DNA from: Leptospira biflexa
GTDB taxonomy: Bacteria; Spirochaetota; Spirochaetia; Treponematales; Rectinemataceae
Assembly (NCBI GenBank): GCA_020721875.1
Contig: DYLX01000015.1
Coordinates: forward strand, 1-43,646
Direction of reading: 5' to 3'
Length of the DNA stretch: 43,646 bases
The notes beneath the pieces are model-generated. The model did no database searches, had not been told where the DNA came from, and worked only from the letters and a program-made list of their open reading frames with translations. Positions 25,802 to 35,620 of the stretch are shown here, in pieces. The first letter of the stretch is position 1, and every line of letters starts with the position of its first letter. The translations under genes were made by a program, and so were the position numbers.

Positions 25802-28318
25802 ATGGCTCAGCGTGAACAGAAGATAATAGCGCACATTGCTCAACCAGAGGAATTGTGGAGTCATATCTTCGACACCGAACAAGCCGGCATTATCATCAGC
25901 GTCAACTCCATCATCGAGGAATTGAATCGCACCGCTTTGGACATAATTGGCGCGCGATCTAGCGCGGAGGTCGTTGGAAAGCCGTTTTTTGAGACAATTC
26001 TCTTCCCCGAATACATTCAGCGCGCCAAAGAGCGCGAGATGAGTCTCCGGGGCGGCAAATCTTCGTTGCCTCCCATGGAAATGCGCATCAAACGTCTCGA
26101 TGGCGGTTCGATCGATGCGCTCATTTCCGCCACCTCATGGATCCGCGGCACCGATACGATTATCGAATCCATGATCATTGATATCACTCCGCTCAAGCAG
26201 CGCGAGCGCCTGCATAAGGCGGTCTCGAGACTTATGGAGATTGCGGTTCGGGATGATCTTTTGACGAATTCTTCCTCGGTGCTTAAGCAGGCGCTCGACG
26301 CGATGCATACTCTCTACGCCGATGAACATAACTGCGGCTACATTTCCTTTAATCGCCACGAGAGTCCATTTTTGACAGTTGACCTCGCCATTCGCGCTTT
26401 GTCGGGCGAACTGATGATATCCTACGAGCCGCTTGAAGCGCAGTGCAGAATCTGGCTCCAGGAACGAGCAAAATCAATCAGCGAATGCAATTCCTGTCGC
26501 AGGAAAATCTACAAGATACCGCTTAAGTCGGGCGATCAGCGAATGGTGTTCTTGGCGCCGTTTTTCTACGCCGACCAGCTCGAGGGCTGCTTCTTCTGGA
26601 TTTTCACGCATGATGCGCGACAAGAAATGTTGCGGAACGATTCGGAGCGCCGGAACGCCTTTATCCTCGCCGTGATCACCTTAATGAAAAATTTCATGAT
26701 GAGACTTGACAATCGGCAAAAGAGCTCAGATTTAGCTATTTTGCATCGCGCTGCCATTGAAGTCGGTAAAATGAGCGATCTTCAACAGATCGCAAACGCC
26801 GCGCTCGAGTTGCTTGAAAAAGAGAAGGCGTGGGCACCCTCAGTTATCCGGTTTACGACGCACAATAGCGGAATACTTGAAACTGTCGCGTATCGAGGCG
26901 TTCCTGGAATTCCTGAGAAAGAAAACAAAAGACAGGTCCGCCGACTCGATAGAATCATCAATCGCACAAGAAAGGGGCTGATCGGAGAAGTGATCAAGAC
27001 GGGCGAGGCGATCCGCGCTCTCGATCTTCCCTCCGATCCTCGCTCTGTGGAGACCGCTCCCGGAATTCGCTATGGCATCTATGCGCCGATCATCATTGAA
27101 TCTCGAACAGAGGGAGCGATTGGGGTAGAGAGTGCCTCCTACGCCTTTACGGAGAGCGACCTTAAGTTCCTGTCCTCAATCGGCGAAATTGTCGGCATGG
27201 CGGTGAAATCGGTACGCCTTATCGAGGCGCTGCGCGAGCGCGTGAGCTGGCTCGAAATTCTGCATAAAATCAATCAGCAGATAGGCATCGAGGCACAACC
27301 CGAGGAACTCTACCAGATTCTCGTCGACAAGGCACTTGAAGCGACCAAGGCCGAAGCCGCGGCGATCCTGATTTATAACCCCTCCAACAATAAACTCGAG
27401 AAGCGCGCCGCGTCGGGATGGCTCACCGGTGTGTTCCACCTTCCGCTCAACGCTGAAGAGGGGATTTCCGGAAAGATATTTTCGACGGGGAAGACGCACC
27501 TGTCGCCCATGCTTCGCCGCGATCCGCTCCTGGCTGCGGCCAAGCGCGCACTCGTGCCACCCGGCAGGGCAAATATTGGTGTCCCCGTTATTGTCGAAGG
27601 AAATATCATCGGGGTCTTCCACATCTCTTTGAAGGCTCCAGTTTCATTCAACCGTGAGTTCATCGAACTTGTGGAGATTTTCGGCTCGTATGCGGGCATT
27701 GTAATAAACCGCATGAAGTATATCGAGGACCTGCGCACCACCGAGCGGCAGCTTCAAACCGCCTACGAGGAGACCCTCCAAGGCTGGTCGCGGGCAATCG
27801 GCATTCGCGACAACGAGACACTGATGCACTCGGAGCGTGTGACGAGAATCGCAGCAGCGATTGGGAAATCGCTTGGACTGAGAGAACATGAACCGCGGAA
27901 TCTCAAATGGGGCGCGCTCCTCCATGATGTAGGGAAAATCGGCATTCCCGACTCTATTCTCCTCAAGCCTGGAGCCCTGACCGAGGAGGAGCGGTCGATC
28001 ATGAAGACTCACACTTCGTTCGGCTACGAGCTCCTAAAGCCGATCAAGTATCTGGAAGAGGCCATTGTTATACCCTATTGCCACCACGAGCGCTGGGACG
28101 GCGCGGGGTATCCCCGCCAGCTCAAAGGTGAACAAATTCCGCTTTTGGCGCGCATATTCGCGATCGCGGATGTCTACGACGCGATGACGAGCGATAGGCC
28201 ATACCGCACCGCGCATACTCCTCATGAGGCGCTCGAGTATATTCAGAGTCAGTCGGGAAAGCACTTCGACCCGCGTGTGGTGCAAGCATTCCTGAGCATA
28301 ATCGATTCGATCGAGTGA
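25802..28318 (+). CDS. PAS/GAF sensor with HD-GYP c-di-GMP phosphodiesterase
   Basis: An 838-residue cytoplasmic signalling protein without membrane segments. Order: an N-terminal PAS domain (about 20-135), a region of unclear fold with CNSCRRK and EGCFFWIF (about 150-300), two GAF-like domains (about 320-470 and 490-640), then HD-GYP (about 655-835). The HD pair is H708-D709 in HDVGKIGIPD, and the GYP motif is 769-771 in HERWDGAGYP. These residues predict hydrolysis of cyclic di-GMP. ATG 25802 is preferred over GTG 25790 because it aligns exactly with the start of copy 1. It probably forms an operon with the dehydrogenase. The ligands of the sensor domains are unknown. Confidence 0.9.
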   Translation: MAQREQKIIAHIAQPEELWSHIFDTEQAGIIISVNSIIEELNRTALDIIGARSSAEVVGKPFFETILFPEYIQRAKEREMSLRGGKSSLPPMEMRIKRLDGGSIDALISATSWIRGTDTIIESMIIDITPLKQRERLHKAVSRLMEIAVRDDLLTNSSSVLKQALDAMHTLYADEHNCGYISFNRHESPFLTVDLAIRALSGELMISYEPLEAQCRIWLQERAKSISECNSCRRKIYKIPLKSGDQRMVFLAPFFYADQLEGCFFWIFTHDARQEMLRNDSERRNAFILAVITLMKNFMMRLDNRQKSSDLAILHRAAIEVGKMSDLQQIANAALELLEKEKAWAPSVIRFTTHNSGILETVAYRGVPGIPEKENKRQVRRLDRIINRTRKGLIGEVIKTGEAIRALDLPSDPRSVETAPGIRYGIYAPIIIESRTEGAIGVESASYAFTESDLKFLSSIGEIVGMAVKSVRLIEALRERVSWLEILHKINQQIGIEAQPEELYQILVDKALEATKAEAAAILIYNPSNNKLEKRAASGWLTGVFHLPLNAEEGISGKIFSTGKTHLSPMLRRDPLLAAAKRALVPPGRANIGVPVIVEGNIIGVFHISLKAPVSFNREFIELVEIFGSYAGIVINRMKYIEDLRTTERQLQTAYEETLQGWSRAIGIRDNETLMHSERVTRIAAAIGKSLGLREHEPRNLKWGALLHDVGKIGIPDSILLKPGALTEEERSIMKTHTSFGYELLKPIKYLEEAIVIPYCHHERWDGAGYPRQLKGEQIPLLARIFAIADVYDAMTSDRPYRTAHTPHEALEYIQSQSGKHFDPRVVQAFLSIIDSIE

Positions 28319-28416
28319 CGATATAGCTGAGCGGCAACGAAGCCGGGACTCAACAAGGCAAGGGACGCGCGCGAGCTTCGCGGTACATGCGCGTCGTGGA
28401 ATGCGTGCATGGGGAT

Positions 28417-29334
28417 CTAAAGTTGGCGACCTGTCCGCAGTTTTTCCTCAAAGCGCTCGAGTTCCTTTTTAGAGAGGTGAGAGAGTACCGCGGGCTTCGT
28501 TTCTTTCGGCGATACTGATGAGGTGGACGCGACTGCGAGGGAGTCTTGCGTTGCAGTGGGCTCGGCGTCGACGGCCAGCCTGCGGCGGAGTTCTTCCATT
28601 TCAGGACCGGAAAAGCGGACTCCCTGAAGGGTGTGGCGTTCAAAGCTTGTGGTGGCTGCAGGAGCCACTGCTCGTGTGATTTCGAGCATTACGCGGGCAT
28701 ATTCGCGGATTTCGCGCTGCGCGTGCATGTCGAGCCTCAGCATCAGGAATCTGAAGAGATTATGGAGATCGATCTGCCAATACCACTCGGTGTAGAGCGA
28801 GAGTGGCAGCGCAATGCGGGAGATTTCGCGCGCGAGGCCAAGGTCGATGAGTTCCTTATAATGTTCGTACGATACTCTTGAGCCTTCTGACAGGATCTTC
28901 TGAATCCGCGAGGCGGTATCCGCGTCGAAGGGGATTGCGGAGCGACCTTGCTTGTTGTCGTCGCTCTGAGGCGCGAGGGCCTCGGGGGCGGGCATGAAGA
29001 ATTCATCGCGCATCACGGAGTAACGGCCCGAAATTTCGTTGACGCGTGCGGTGCGGTGGCGGATCCACTGCCGCGCCACGAAGATGGGAAGTTTGACGTG
29101 GAAGGTGAGCACGACTTGTTCGAAGGGGCTCGTGTGCTCGTGGCGGAGAAGGTAGTCGATGAGGGCCGCGTCTTCGCGGTAGCTTTTGGTGCCTTCGCCG
29201 TAGGAGACACGTGCGGCTTGCACTATGCGCTGATCGCCGCCGAGATAGTCGACGAGTCGAACGAAGCCGCGGTCGAGCACCTTGAATTCTTTGTCGAGAA
29301 TCGCTTCCGCTTCAGGAACAATGCAGTGGGCCAT
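28417..29334 (-). CDS. thyX: FAD-dependent thymidylate synthase
   Basis: A 305-residue ThyX, which methylates dUMP to dTMP with FAD and methylenetetrahydrofolate. The signature RHRTARVNEISGRY is at 92-105, preceded by HEHTSPFEQVVLTFHVK, and RLDMHAQREIREYA follows near residue 205. The core ends around residue 240. A tail of about 65 polar residues, unusual for the family, ends in a basic and acidic helix (KKELERFEEKLR). The start codon is in the gap shared with the divergent alpha-galactosidase gene. Confidence 0.95.
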   Translation of the reverse strand: MAHCIVPEAEAILDKEFKVLDRGFVRLVDYLGGDQRIVQAARVSYGEGTKSYREDAALIDYLLRHEHTSPFEQVVLTFHVKLPIFVARQWIRHRTARVNEISGRYSVMRDEFFMPAPEALAPQSDDNKQGRSAIPFDADTASRIQKILSEGSRVSYEHYKELIDLGLAREISRIALPLSLYTEWYWQIDLHNLFRFLMLRLDMHAQREIREYARVMLEITRAVAPAATTSFERHTLQGVRFSGPEMEELRRRLAVDAEPTATQDSLAVASTSSVSPKETKPAVLSHLSKKELERFEEKLRTGRQL

Positions 29335-29414
29335 GGGCGGATTTTAGCAGAAAAATACGGTTCGTGCAGTATGCAGACTCCCGAATTTTCAATTCCCGTG
29401 TTAGGATACGGCAA

Positions 29415-31607
29415 ATGAATCGGGATATTGAAATCAGTTACCAGAGAATACCGGGCGGCGTGCTTACCATTTTTTTTCGCGCCTTCGCGCCGATTCAGTG
29501 TGATGCTCCGCTTCTCGAGCTGGGCGAATTTGAAATTCGCGAGCTTTGCAACACTCTCGGCGATGAGTGCCGGAGGGCGGAGTCTGCTTCGGGGGTGCGC
29601 GCCACTGAGTTGTCTCGTGCGAAATCGCGTTTTGTGCTGGTAAATGGCTGGCAATCCTGGTCTTTTGCCGGCGAACTTGCGGGCGGCGAGCGGCCGCGCC
29701 GCGCCTGTATCAAGCGCGACCTCAACTTGTTCGCCGACCACCCCGCCGAGGCGGAACTGCGCAAGTTGGCGCGGCGCTTCGGCCATCGGCACGACTACAT
29801 TTCACACTTCATGCTCGGGCTGCGGGCTGGCGAGCTTCGTCTGCTGCTCGCATCGGACAATGTCGCGCGCGACTATGGCGCGGGTTCCCAGGTCGACGCC
29901 ACCGGCCGACAAAATGCCATCGCCACTGCCACCCTTCGGGACGGCAACGAACCAAGCGCGGCAGTCGCATCGAACGCGCGCGCCATCCCGCAGCCCGTGG
30001 CCGCGCGCCTTCCGCCTCTCAGCTTTCTGCTGCGCGACAATCGAGTACGCGTTTTCGCCTATGCCGAAGGAGGCGTTTTCGAGCGTGGCGAGGTGATCGC
30101 CAGAGTCTCGGTTCTCATTGAGCCCAACTATTTTTCGCTTAAAGACAGACTTTCCTCGCTCTGGGGTGCAAGTGCACGGTTCGACGATCTCCGCTGGCTC
30201 GCGGCGCCAGTACCAAGCGCACTAAACACGGATGGCGTGAATGCCGCCGCCTCGGCCGCGCCAATCGCCATTTCCACCGCCTCCGCCGCCATTCTAGGCA
30301 CTGCCCCAGCCGCCGCACCCGCCGCGCCGATCCCCAATTCCGTTACAGCGGCCACCATTCTAGGCACCGCCTCCGCCGCCACACCCGCGCCCACCACAGC
30401 AGTTTCCTCTCCTTATCCAGGCGTCATCGGTGGATACGCCTCTTGGTACAATCATTACACCAACATCGACGAGCGGATCATCGGCGAAGACCTTGCGGCG
30501 ATTCGTTCGAACAACAACTTTGTCAATGCTTACTTCATCCGGCGTGGCGCACCCGCGGTCTTTCAGATCGACGACGGCTGGCAGACCATGGTCGGCGACT
30601 GGACTCCGCACCCCGTTAAATTTCCTGGCGGTATGGCCATCATGGGCGATCGAATCCGACAGCAGGGGCTCATCCCTGGAATCTGGCTCGCGCCATTCCT
30701 CCTCAGGCCCGACTCCGAAACGGCGCGCGCACACCCCGAGTGGCTTCTCCGCGACGCAACGGGAACGCCGGTAAAGGCTGGATGGAATCCCAACTGGGGC
30801 GGCGACGTGTGGTGCCTCGACCTTTCTCTTGAACAGGTTGAGAGCTACCTCATTCAACTCTTCGATAGGGTGGTGAATAGCTGGGGTTTCCGCTACCTCA
30901 AGCTCGATTTTCTGTACGCGGGTCTCATGCGGGGTAAATTCGCGGGTAGAAAGGGCGGAGCCTGGCAGCACTACGCGCGGATCATGGCACGCATCCTCGA
31001 GTTCTCTCACGCGCGCGACGGCACAATGGTGGCATTTCTCTCCTGCGGCGCGCCCATCGAGCCGACCGCGCCCTTCATGCCCCTCATGCGCTCGGGCGCC
31101 GATACGCGGGAGCATTGGGAGTGGCCTGAGCTCAAGCTGATCGGCCACCAAGGTCGGCCCTCCGCCAAAATGAATATGCGCGATAGTATAGGGCGCGCGC
31201 TCCTCGATAAAACCCTGCTGCTCTGTGATCCCGATGTCATTTTCTGCCGTACCGAGCGCATAAGCCTCCGCGACACCGAAAAATTCCTCGTGGGCATGTG
31301 CGCGGCGATGTTCGGCTCACAGCTCATGGTTTCCGACGATCCCGCGAGCTTCGGGGCGACTCAGCCGCCGCCAGGTCGAATGAGTGAGTCTGAGTTTACG
31401 GCCCAGCTCATCGAGTGGCTCGCGAAGCTCGACGGCCGCGAATTCGCGGTGCAGCGCAGCGCCCGCCGCTCGGCTGAGGTCTATCACTTTTACTCGCGCG
31501 ATGGATCGATGTACGGCGGCATCAATCTCTCTGAACAGTTGAATCATTTCATGTTGGAGGGCGCGATTCCCATTCCGCCACATTCGCTTCTCATTTTTGG
31601 AGCATAA
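29415..31607 (+). CDS. Alpha-galactosidase, glycoside hydrolase family 36
   Basis: A 730-residue enzyme that releases galactose from alpha-galactosides such as raffinose or melibiose. An N-terminal beta-sandwich (about 1-260) precedes the catalytic barrel: GGYASWYNHYTNIDE, VFQIDDGWQ, GIWLAPFLL, the nucleophile aspartate in LKLDFLYAG and the acid/base aspartate in MRSGADTREHW. No signal peptide is seen. ATG 29415 follows AGGA; the frame is open from 29364 but without a better start. Between the two domains lies a 63-residue Ala-rich insert (about 273-335) made of two 22-residue repeats, not expected in the family. The next gene starts ten bases downstream. Confidence 0.9.
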   Translation: MNRDIEISYQRIPGGVLTIFFRAFAPIQCDAPLLELGEFEIRELCNTLGDECRRAESASGVRATELSRAKSRFVLVNGWQSWSFAGELAGGERPRRACIKRDLNLFADHPAEAELRKLARRFGHRHDYISHFMLGLRAGELRLLLASDNVARDYGAGSQVDATGRQNAIATATLRDGNEPSAAVASNARAIPQPVAARLPPLSFLLRDNRVRVFAYAEGGVFERGEVIARVSVLIEPNYFSLKDRLSSLWGASARFDDLRWLAAPVPSALNTDGVNAAASAAPIAISTASAAILGTAPAAAPAAPIPNSVTAATILGTASAATPAPTTAVSSPYPGVIGGYASWYNHYTNIDERIIGEDLAAIRSNNNFVNAYFIRRGAPAVFQIDDGWQTMVGDWTPHPVKFPGGMAIMGDRIRQQGLIPGIWLAPFLLRPDSETARAHPEWLLRDATGTPVKAGWNPNWGGDVWCLDLSLEQVESYLIQLFDRVVNSWGFRYLKLDFLYAGLMRGKFAGRKGGAWQHYARIMARILEFSHARDGTMVAFLSCGAPIEPTAPFMPLMRSGADTREHWEWPELKLIGHQGRPSAKMNMRDSIGRALLDKTLLLCDPDVIFCRTERISLRDTEKFLVGMCAAMFGSQLMVSDDPASFGATQPPPGRMSESEFTAQLIEWLAKLDGREFAVQRSARRSAEVYHFYSRDGSMYGGINLSEQLNHFMLEGAIPIPPHSLLIFGA
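30285..30367. repeat. In-frame 66-bp repeat inside the alpha-galactosidase gene
   Basis: GCCGCCATTCTAGGCAC at 30285-30301 recurs, with one change, at 30351-30367, a period of 66 bases or 22 codons. The surrounding sequence encodes almost only Ala, Pro, Ser and Thr. Slippage or unequal recombination within a linker is the likely origin. Confidence 0.75.
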
Positions 31608-31616
31608 GGAAAGACC

Positions 31617-33269
31617 ATGTCGAAAACAATCTATGTCATTGGTCACAAGAACCCCGATACCGACTCAGTGGTTGCTGCGGCGTCCTATGCGGCTCTCAAG
31701 CGCGCACAGGGGTTGACGCACGTACGCGCTGCTAGGGCCGGCGCTGCCAATCCCCAGACTGAGTATATTTTCCAGCGCTTTGGTGTCCCACTCCCCGATT
31801 TTATTCCCGATCTCATCCCGAAAGCCGAGTACTACATCGACGAGGCTCCCCCGGTTATCAACGAGAACGCACCACTCTGGCAGGCGCTGGCCCAGCTCGA
31901 AAAATCGCCACGTCAGGTCATGCCCATTGTCGATGCCGAGGGTCATTACCGAGGACTTTTTTACTACAATGCCTTCGCCAAGAATATTCTCGCCAAGATC
32001 AACCCGCACCGGAAGGCGGTCATAGCGACCTCGATCAACCACCTCATCACGACGATTAAGGCTCAACCCCTCGTGGCAGGGAGCGCGGATTCGATGTTCA
32101 ATGGGCGCATTGTCGTCGCCTCGCTCTCAGATGAGCGCTTCAGGGAATACATCTCATCCGAGCCCGCGCACAACAAGGTCGTGCTCGTCGGCGACCGCGA
32201 GGAAGTAATGCGCACTGCCATCGCTGCGGGCGTGCGTGCCCTCATCATCACGAACGGCTTTATTCCTTCTAAGGAGATCGCCCACCTCGCCGAAGCGAAG
32301 GGTGTCGCGATCCTCATCTCGTCTTACGACACTTCGTCGACATCGCTCCTTGCGCTCTATTCGACACCGGTAATGAGTGTGGCGGACACTTCAGTCTCTC
32401 CGCTCGGCCCCCGCGATTTCATGAAGACCGCTAAGCACGCGATTTCGGCATCCTCCGCGCGCGCGGTTCCTATCGTTGACGAAGATCAGCGCGTGCTGGG
32501 GCTCCTCACCGAGGGCGATCTCATCCGTGAACCCAACATCGAGCTCATTCTTGTGGATCACCACGAATTCGCGCAGGCGGTCGACGGCATTCAGAATTAC
32601 ACCATTCTCGAGGTAATCGATCACCACCGTATCGGCACCTTCTCAACCGCCTACCCAATCACCTTCATCAATCGCGTGGTTGGGTCAACCAGCACTATCG
32701 TTGCCTCGATGTATCTGGAAACAAAGACGCCCCTCGACAAGAGCATCGCCTCGATCCTCCTTTGCGGTATTCTCTCGGACACACTCGTGTTCAAGTCGGC
32801 GACGACGACCGATATCGACCGCGAGATGGCGGACTATCTGGCAAGCATCACGGATCTTTCAATTGAAGATGTGGGGCGCGACATCATGGCCTCCGCTTCG
32901 CTTGCCGCACGCCTGCCTATCGACCAGCTCTTGCGCATGGATAGAAAAGAGTATGAGGTGCAAGGGAAGAAGCTCACGGTAAGCCAGATCGAGCTGACAA
33001 GCTCGCAGGAGCTCCTTGCGCGCCAGGAAGAGCTGCTCGCGGGGCTTGCGCGCATCCGTGCGGAGACCGGCGCCTACCTCGCAGCGCTCATGGCTACCGA
33101 CATCACAAAGCTCGAGAGTCTTCTCTACATCAGCGCCGAGCGCGAGTTTTATGCGTATCTCAGCTATCCGATGCAGCAGCAGGGCGTGTACATGCTGAAG
33201 GATGTGCTCTCTCGAAAGAAGCAACTCATGCCGGCGCTCACCGAGATGGTGCAGGCGGCGCTCAGTTGA
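31617..33269 (+). CDS. Manganese-dependent inorganic pyrophosphatase with CBS and DRTGG domains
   Basis: A 550-residue family II pyrophosphatase of the regulated type. The DHH catalytic domain is split: GHKNPDTDSVVAAASY is at 9-24, then a regulatory insert holds a CBS motif, a DRTGG-like domain and a second CBS motif (about residues 70-305). LVDHHEFAQ and EVIDHHRIG follow, and the DHHA2 domain ends the protein. It hydrolyses pyrophosphate from biosynthesis; in related enzymes adenine nucleotides bound to the CBS pair regulate activity. AAGGAAAG lies before ATG 31617. It directly follows the galactosidase gene but has no evident functional link to it. Confidence 0.92.
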   Translation: MSKTIYVIGHKNPDTDSVVAAASYAALKRAQGLTHVRAARAGAANPQTEYIFQRFGVPLPDFIPDLIPKAEYYIDEAPPVINENAPLWQALAQLEKSPRQVMPIVDAEGHYRGLFYYNAFAKNILAKINPHRKAVIATSINHLITTIKAQPLVAGSADSMFNGRIVVASLSDERFREYISSEPAHNKVVLVGDREEVMRTAIAAGVRALIITNGFIPSKEIAHLAEAKGVAILISSYDTSSTSLLALYSTPVMSVADTSVSPLGPRDFMKTAKHAISASSARAVPIVDEDQRVLGLLTEGDLIREPNIELILVDHHEFAQAVDGIQNYTILEVIDHHRIGTFSTAYPITFINRVVGSTSTIVASMYLETKTPLDKSIASILLCGILSDTLVFKSATTTDIDREMADYLASITDLSIEDVGRDIMASASLAARLPIDQLLRMDRKEYEVQGKKLTVSQIELTSSQELLARQEELLAGLARIRAETGAYLAALMATDITKLESLLYISAEREFYAYLSYPMQQQGVYMLKDVLSRKKQLMPALTEMVQAALS

Positions 33270-33388
33270 AGCTGAGCTGAGCGGCGCTTGCTACCGCTAC
33301 GTCGCGTTACTCTTGCATAGCTATTGCATAACTATGAAGCCGACTCGCCCGCCCGCCATCTCGCACCTTCGCGCGAGTGGTGGCTCGC

Positions 33389-34567
33389 CTAGCCGATTAC
33401 CTTCGACGCGAGCACCGGCAATGCGATAAAGTTTCCGATCATCCCCCCGATGCTCGACATGAAGAACACGAGGAGAATGTGCGTGATCCTGTTTTTGTAA
33501 AAGCCTTTTACACTCGTGACATCGTCGGCGAGAGTTTCGGCATCTGCCACGGTGGGCTTTCTGAAGTGTGCCTCGATAACCGCGGCAAAGAGCCCGATTG
33601 CCAGCAGGGGGTTGAGTGTTGCCACAGGCGCGAACAAAAATGATCCAAGTATCGTGAGTGGGTGGGCCAGGCATAACAGCGATCCGAGTGCCGCCAGCGA
33701 TCCGTTCAGCAGGATCCACTTTACTATCATGGTCAGACTTGCCTGGCCACCAGCGCGAAAAAATCCAAGTACAATTAGAGCGACGATGATGGCCGGGATG
33801 AGCCAGCCGGCAGATTTTGCGAACCATCCCGGCTGCGGCATGCGCTCAATATCCGAGACATCGGCACTCGTCTCACCGCGCGAAAGTTTTCCGAGCCATT
33901 TCTCGATGCCGTTCATGTGTCCCGCGCCTACCACTGCTACCACCTTTTGTTCGGAGGTCTGGAATATCTTGGTTGCGAGATAGCGGTCGCGCTCATCAAT
34001 GAGAACTTCCTTTACCGAAGGCATGAACTCCGCCATCTCGTTCATCATGTGCTCGAGTTCGTTCCCCTCTTTGAGTTTTTCGAGATCATCTTCGCTCAGT
34101 TTTTCGCGTGAAAAGGCCGACTCAACAAGGCTGGCCAGAAGTTTTGACTTGTTCCAGAAGTTCGATTTTGCCCAGGCGCGTTTGAGCGTGAGTTGGACTT
34201 CGCGGTCGATCGGCGACCAAGGGATACCCATTTCGTCGGCAGTCTGAATAGCGGCGAGCATCTCCTCGCCGGGCTTTGTGCCGAGGTCGGCGCCGAGGCG
34301 CTTTTGAAAGCCCGCGAGGGCCAGATTTGCCAGCAAAAGGAAGCCCTTGCCCTCTCTGAGCACTTTGATGATGTCGAGGCTCTCCCAGCGGCTCTCCTGT
34401 TTGATGGACTGGTAGCGCCCCATGTCGATTTCGACACAGACGCGTTGCGGCTGGTACTCACGGATGGTCGCCTTGGCCTCTTCGATGCTCTCTTTGGAAA
34501 TGTGGGCGGTACCGACGAGTATGATTGTTCTCTCGCCGAGCTGAATTGTCCTCATTGTCTGCGGCAT
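33389..34567 (-). CDS. TraB/PrgY-family membrane protein
   Basis: From ATG 34567 (AGGACA upstream) the protein has 392 residues; the frame continues into holA but that is not a likely start. The N-terminal domain has the family hallmarks GTAHISKES near residue 20, RVCVEIDMGRY, DERDRYLA and VGAGHMNGI, which form the EreA/TiKi/TraB-like putative metal-dependent hydrolase fold. The C-terminal 150 residues have about four transmembrane segments. The founding Enterococcus member limits sex pheromone signalling; broader bacterial and archaeal members have no settled role. It lies 14 bases after holA in the same direction. Confidence 0.85.
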   Translation of the reverse strand: MPQTMRTIQLGERTIILVGTAHISKESIEEAKATIREYQPQRVCVEIDMGRYQSIKQESRWESLDIIKVLREGKGFLLLANLALAGFQKRLGADLGTKPGEEMLAAIQTADEMGIPWSPIDREVQLTLKRAWAKSNFWNKSKLLASLVESAFSREKLSEDDLEKLKEGNELEHMMNEMAEFMPSVKEVLIDERDRYLATKIFQTSEQKVVAVVGAGHMNGIEKWLGKLSRGETSADVSDIERMPQPGWFAKSAGWLIPAIIVALIVLGFFRAGGQASLTMIVKWILLNGSLAALGSLLCLAHPLTILGSFLFAPVATLNPLLAIGLFAAVIEAHFRKPTVADAETLADDVTSVKGFYKNRITHILLVFFMSSIGGMIGNFIALPVLASKVIG

Positions 34568-34581
34568 ATCGTGTCCTAGGT

Positions 34582-35616
34582 TCAAAATTGAGGATACAAG
34601 CTGCGCGCGCTCCAACCGGCGGCCGCGAGTCCCCGTCCTTTTTTGGTGATTATAGAGGTAATAAGAAGATGCAGCAATTGCCGCTCAAAGGCCGAGCCCA
34701 GCGGTCCGCGTATGGCTGCTTCGGTCTCGGAGAGCGCCACAATGATGGAACGAATATCCTCTGGCTGATAGTGCTGCAATGCGGCGCGGAGTTGGCGCTG
34801 CACGGTTTTCGAGCGCGCCTGCTCGCGGAGACAGACTTCTTCAAAGCGTTCGCCGAGGGAAAGGGCGTCGGCAATGCGCCCGAGGCGCCGGAAACTCCAG
34901 ACGAGGGCCGCGATGATCTGGTTTCCATCGCCGCGCCGCGCGTCGAGTACGCTGTCGAGCACTTCGAGGGCGGTCTCGAGTTCACCTTGGCCTATTCTCT
35001 CAAAGAGACTGAAGGCGTCCTCGGGCTTCGAGCGCAGGATAGCCGCCTCGACATCGGCCACCGAGAGTACGCTTCCGCGCTTAAAGCTCGAGCTCAGTAT
35101 GAGGCATGCCGCCCGCAGCGAGGCCGTATCGTGCGGCACCAGCTCGAGCAGCGATTCGATCGCTTCCGGGTCCGCCGAAAGCTCTTCGCTTCCGAGCTCG
35201 CGACGTAGCCAGCCCGCAAGCTCGTGCTCGAACATCTCAAAGAAGGTCTTTCGGCAATCGGTGGGCACAGCCTTCTCGAGCGGTTTCGGCGCCGAGTACC
35301 CTTCGGTCTCCAGCAAAAGCACGGTCTGGTCGGCGGGCGCAGCGCAATATTTTGCGAGGGCGTCGATTTCAGCCTTCTGGCCAAGCTGGTCGATATTGCG
35401 GAATTCGACGATCACCCAGGACGCGAAGAGCGATGAGTTCTGGAGCAAGGTGAGCGCCTCGCTCACCGATGCATCCCCCGCATAGAGCTTGTGCAGCTCC
35501 GGCTCGTCGCCTCCGAGCGTGCGTGCTTTCGCCACGATATCCGCGACGAACGATTCTTTCAGCCCTACTTCTGGCCCCGTGAGGATCCACACCGGAGGTA
35601 GGCGCGTATCGGCCAT
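34582..35616 (-). CDS. holA: DNA polymerase III delta subunit
   Basis: A 344-residue HolA-like protein. It begins with a degenerate P-loop region (PVWILTGPEVGLKESFVADIV), has an AAA+-like middle and a helical C-terminal domain (IIAALVWSFRRLGRI, LSETEAAIRGPLGSAFERQLLHLL) typical of the delta subunit that opens the beta clamp in the clamp-loader complex. Similarity in this family is always low, but length and pattern match. It starts five bases after the lexA stop, so the two are cotranscribed. Confidence 0.8.
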   Translation of the reverse strand: MADTRLPPVWILTGPEVGLKESFVADIVAKARTLGGDEPELHKLYAGDASVSEALTLLQNSSLFASWVIVEFRNIDQLGQKAEIDALAKYCAAPADQTVLLLETEGYSAPKPLEKAVPTDCRKTFFEMFEHELAGWLRRELGSEELSADPEAIESLLELVPHDTASLRAACLILSSSFKRGSVLSVADVEAAILRSKPEDAFSLFERIGQGELETALEVLDSVLDARRGDGNQIIAALVWSFRRLGRIADALSLGERFEEVCLREQARSKTVQRQLRAALQHYQPEDIRSIIVALSETEAAIRGPLGSAFERQLLHLLITSIITKKGRGLAAAGWSARSLYPQF

Positions 35617-35620
35617 GAGC

